From contig JACVCA010000071.1 in NCBI GenBank assembly GCA_016742295.1, positions 1 through 6,590 of the forward strand: a DNA stretch of 6,590 bases, read 5' to 3'. This stretch comes from Alphaproteobacteria bacterium (GTDB taxonomy: Bacteria; Pseudomonadota; Alphaproteobacteria; JAGOMX01). Positions 5,263 to 6,590 of the stretch are shown here, piece after piece (the stretch's first letter is position 1; every line of letters starts with the position of its first letter). A model generated the notes under the pieces. That model worked only from the letters and a program-made list of their open reading frames with translations, was not told the DNA's origin and made no database searches. Made by a program: the position numbers and the translations under genes.

Positions 5263-5635
5263 AATACATCAAGAATAAATTCCCCCTGTTTTATTATTTC
5301 AGCAACAAACCTCTATCTAACACCTTTTCTCAATTGCCTCTTTTACTCACCTAATATTTTGCATTAAAACTCTAGAAACAATCTTTTAGAACATGTTACT
5401 GTTAATATTATATCAAATCAGGATACCTACCTCGGCTTTTCTTTAAATGATCGAGGCAGCTAAAAGGATGCTATAAATATCTAATGTTTACGAGTACTGC
5501 CTTCGGCCTTGCGATATAATCTTTAATAATGTTAAAGTGATGAATAGTCCCCTCACCTAACCTCCTATTGATCTTTACTAAGCTGCTTATATTTAGAAAA
5601 TAATTTCGTTTCAATCAATAATCCAAAGGAAAATA
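5263..5635. other. Gene-free stretch between antitoxin and msrA
   Basis: No credible gene and no toxin remnant was found in the forward frames; the longest with an ATG is 17 codons (from 5394). A CCTCG/CGAGG stem with a long loop lies at about 5432-5457. A TATAAT hexamer occurs at 5515-5520 without a clear -35 box. I see no recognised RNA gene. Confidence 0.4.
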
Positions 5636-6181
5636 ATGAAAACTGAAAATAATATGATTGCAATTTTTGCAGGAGGATGCTTTTGGTGCATGGAATCTAT
5701 CTTTGACAGCCTTGCAGGTGTAAAGAAAGTACTCTCTGGTTATACAGGGGGTCACATTAAAAACCCCAGCTATGAACAAGTAAGTATGGGAGATACGGGT
5801 CATTACGAGGCTCTTAAGATAATCTTTAACCCTCAGAAAATTAGCTATGACCAATTGCTGGATGTCTATTGGTATAATATTGACCCCTTTGATGGAAAAG
5901 GGCAATTTGGAGATAAAGGTCCCTCTTATCTATCAGCAATTTTTTACCTTGATAAATTACAAAAAGTAAAAGCAGAATTCTCCAAAAAAAATATTGAGAA
6001 GATTTTAGAAAGATCAGTGGTTACAACAATTATTAAAGCGTCAGTTTTTTATCCTGCTGAACAACATCATCAGCAATATTATAAGAGAAATCCAGTTCGA
6101 TATCAGGCCTATAATTACGAGCGTACTCAACGTCTCTTAGGAATATGGGGTCAAGAAGATAAGTATGTTATTCAGAAGTAA
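5636..6181 (+). CDS. msrA: Peptide-methionine (S)-S-oxide reductase MsrA
   Basis: 181 residues, close to the usual length of the catalytic MsrA unit. It reduces the S-epimer of methionine sulfoxide in proteins, a repair step after oxidative damage, normally in the cytoplasm; no signal peptide is seen. The active-site motif GCFWCME supplies the catalytic C15, with F16 and W17 forming the substrate pocket. Other family blocks are VLSGYTGGHIKNPSYEQV, GDTGHYEA (E58 of the GH-x-E motif), DPFDGKGQFGDKGPSY and AEQHHQQYY. Departures from common MsrA are Leu99 in SYLSAIFY where Arg is usual, Ser50 where Cys is common, and no C-terminal resolving cysteine; C18 is the only other cysteine, so recycling must use C18 or an external reductant. 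AAGGA lies 7 bases before the ATG. No msrB neighbour is present. It appears monocistronic, with an IS5-type element starting 20 bases after the stop. Confidence 0.95.
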   Translation: MKTENNMIAIFAGGCFWCMESIFDSLAGVKKVLSGYTGGHIKNPSYEQVSMGDTGHYEALKIIFNPQKISYDQLLDVYWYNIDPFDGKGQFGDKGPSYLSAIFYLDKLQKVKAEFSKKNIEKILERSVVTTIIKASVFYPAEQHHQQYYKRNPVRYQAYNYERTQRLLGIWGQEDKYVIQK

Positions 6182-6198
6182 GTATAATCTTTTATACT
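6181..6198. terminator. Short stem-loop at the end of msrA
   Basis: AGTATAA (6181-6187) and TTATACT (6192-6198) pair perfectly around a TCTT loop, beginning at the last base of the stop codon. The stem is nearly all A-T and has no following T run, so terminator activity is doubtful. It ends 3 bases from the IS5 element end. Confidence 0.3.
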
Positions 6199-6200
6199 AT

Positions 6201-6217
6201 GGCACTGTTAACAAAGT
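6201..6217. repeat. Probable terminal repeat of the IS5-family element
   Basis: GGCACTGTTAACAAAGT at the 3' end of the transposase; the transposase TAA stop (6210-6208 on -) is inside it. Partner repeat not in view. Confidence 0.5.
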
Positions 6218-6564
6218 AGTGTAGATAATTTCAGGATAGAGCAGCAGATGAATACCGTAAATGTAGTATCTAGCTTGTCGTATCTCATAGCTAAGCGTTT
6301 ATTCTCTTTGAGATACCCAAAGAAATGCTCTATCTTGACTCGCGTTTTATACATTTGCTTATCATAAGCTCCAGGAAAGACACGATTAACTTTAGGAGGA
6401 ATTATAGACGTAGCTCCATAGGATCTTATTTTTTGTCGTACTTTAGCTGCTTCATACCCTTTATCGCCAATAACATGCGTAATACTCTCCCAGGGCCAGG
6501 ATTTGCAAAGCTCATGAAAGAAAGAGACATCTTGGTTTTGTCCTGCTGAAAGGAGGAAGTGCAC
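6208..6564 (-). CDS. IS5-family transposase, C-terminal portion
   Basis: 118 residues of the C-terminal half of a DDE transposase. The second catalytic Asp is D34 in VIGDKGYEA. The Y-x2-R-x3-E-x6-K motif is complete as Y72, R75, E79 and K86, with E79 the third catalytic acid. GATSIIPPK and KRLAMRYDKL are further IS5 hallmarks. The first catalytic Asp should lie upstream. The frame is closed by a TAA at 6573-6571, three codons before the first usable GTG (6564), and neither other frame of the last bases is clearly the continuation. In the IS427 subgroup the transposase is split into two frames joined by programmed frameshifting near this point, so this could be a normal second frame; alternatively the copy is broken. 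The window ends too soon to tell. A GTG start here is not supported by a binding site. Confidence 0.8.
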   Translation of the reverse strand: MHFLLSAGQNQDVSFFHELCKSWPWESITHVIGDKGYEAAKVRQKIRSYGATSIIPPKVNRVFPGAYDKQMYKTRVKIEHFFGYLKENKRLAMRYDKLDTTFTVFICCSILKLSTLLC

Positions 6565-6590
6565 AACACCTTATGGGCTAAGTGCTAAGT

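Larger units (their letters stand above)
6201..6590 (-). mobile_element. IS5-family insertion sequence, 3' part, runs off the window
   Basis: The element reads leftwards; its 3' end is placed at about 6201 from the end-like sequence GGCACTGTTAACAAAGT, which resembles IS5-family (IS427-type) ends beginning GG-x-CTGTT-x-CAAA. The other end and any target duplication are beyond the window. It lies directly downstream of msrA without interrupting it. Confidence 0.75.

Noticed and set aside
5615..5905. Open - strand frame of 96 codons over the start of msrA
   Set aside because: Antisense to the unmistakable GCFWC region of MsrA.
6325..6549. Open + strand frame within the IS5 transposase
   Set aside because: Antisense shadow of the DDE transposase.
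1..6590. CRISPR array, tRNA, rRNA or riboswitch
   Set aside because: No regularly spaced direct repeats, cloverleaf-forming segments or recognisable conserved RNA motifs were found on reading either strand.

Overview
This is an AT-rich Gram-negative bacterial window made of small gene islands separated by insertion-sequence and prophage debris. Shine-Dalgarno sites are of the AAGGA/AGGAGG type. The mix of decayed IS30 and IS5 transposases, a prophage BRO-N fragment, a lone antitoxin and a short integrase suits the accessory genome of a host-associated or amoeba-associated proteobacterium, such as Holosporales/Rickettsiales or Legionellales. This placement is inference; no rRNA, tRNA or core marker gene fixes the taxon.

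Left region (1-1494). Two related genes lie tail to tail. The first is seen only as its 3' end on the + strand (to 332). The second is complete on the - strand (658-1494). The complete protein has the residue signature of the LuxI/FeeM N-acyltransferase superfamily: E-x-D-x2-D, then R, then E-x-S-R. A 325-base gap with two stem-loops separates them. The paralogues share 31 bases of perfect identity as an inverted repeat although the rest of the proteins are much less alike.

IS30 remnant (1551-2054). This is the DNA-binding N-terminal part of an IS30-family transposase. It is broken by two frameshifts and lacks the DDE catalytic domain. One probable terminal repeat is still visible.

Central operon (2138-3679). 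A small cupin with a probable signal peptide is followed after 18 bases by a heme-oxygenase-like diiron oxidase (HDO) protein. The H-x3-D-x2-H motif and an upstream Glu are at the expected spacing. An HDO domain and a cupin domain are fused in SznF-type N-nitrosating enzymes; here they are separate neighbouring genes, and the cupin is probably exported. This is the most interesting unit in the window. With the nearby acyltransferases it could be a small-molecule pathway, but the export signal, the strand change and the IS30 debris all weaken that idea.

Right region (3747-6590). A compact tyrosine recombinase (4048-4629) sits upstream of a truncated, frameshifted BRO-N prophage gene (3747-4004) on the same strand; the latter contains a perfect 25-base palindrome. 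A very AT-rich 402-base region separates the integrase from a divergent Phd/YefM antitoxin (5032-5262) with no visible toxin. After a 373-base gap comes msrA (5636-6181, methionine sulfoxide reductase A), then the 3' part of an IS5-family element that runs off the right edge.
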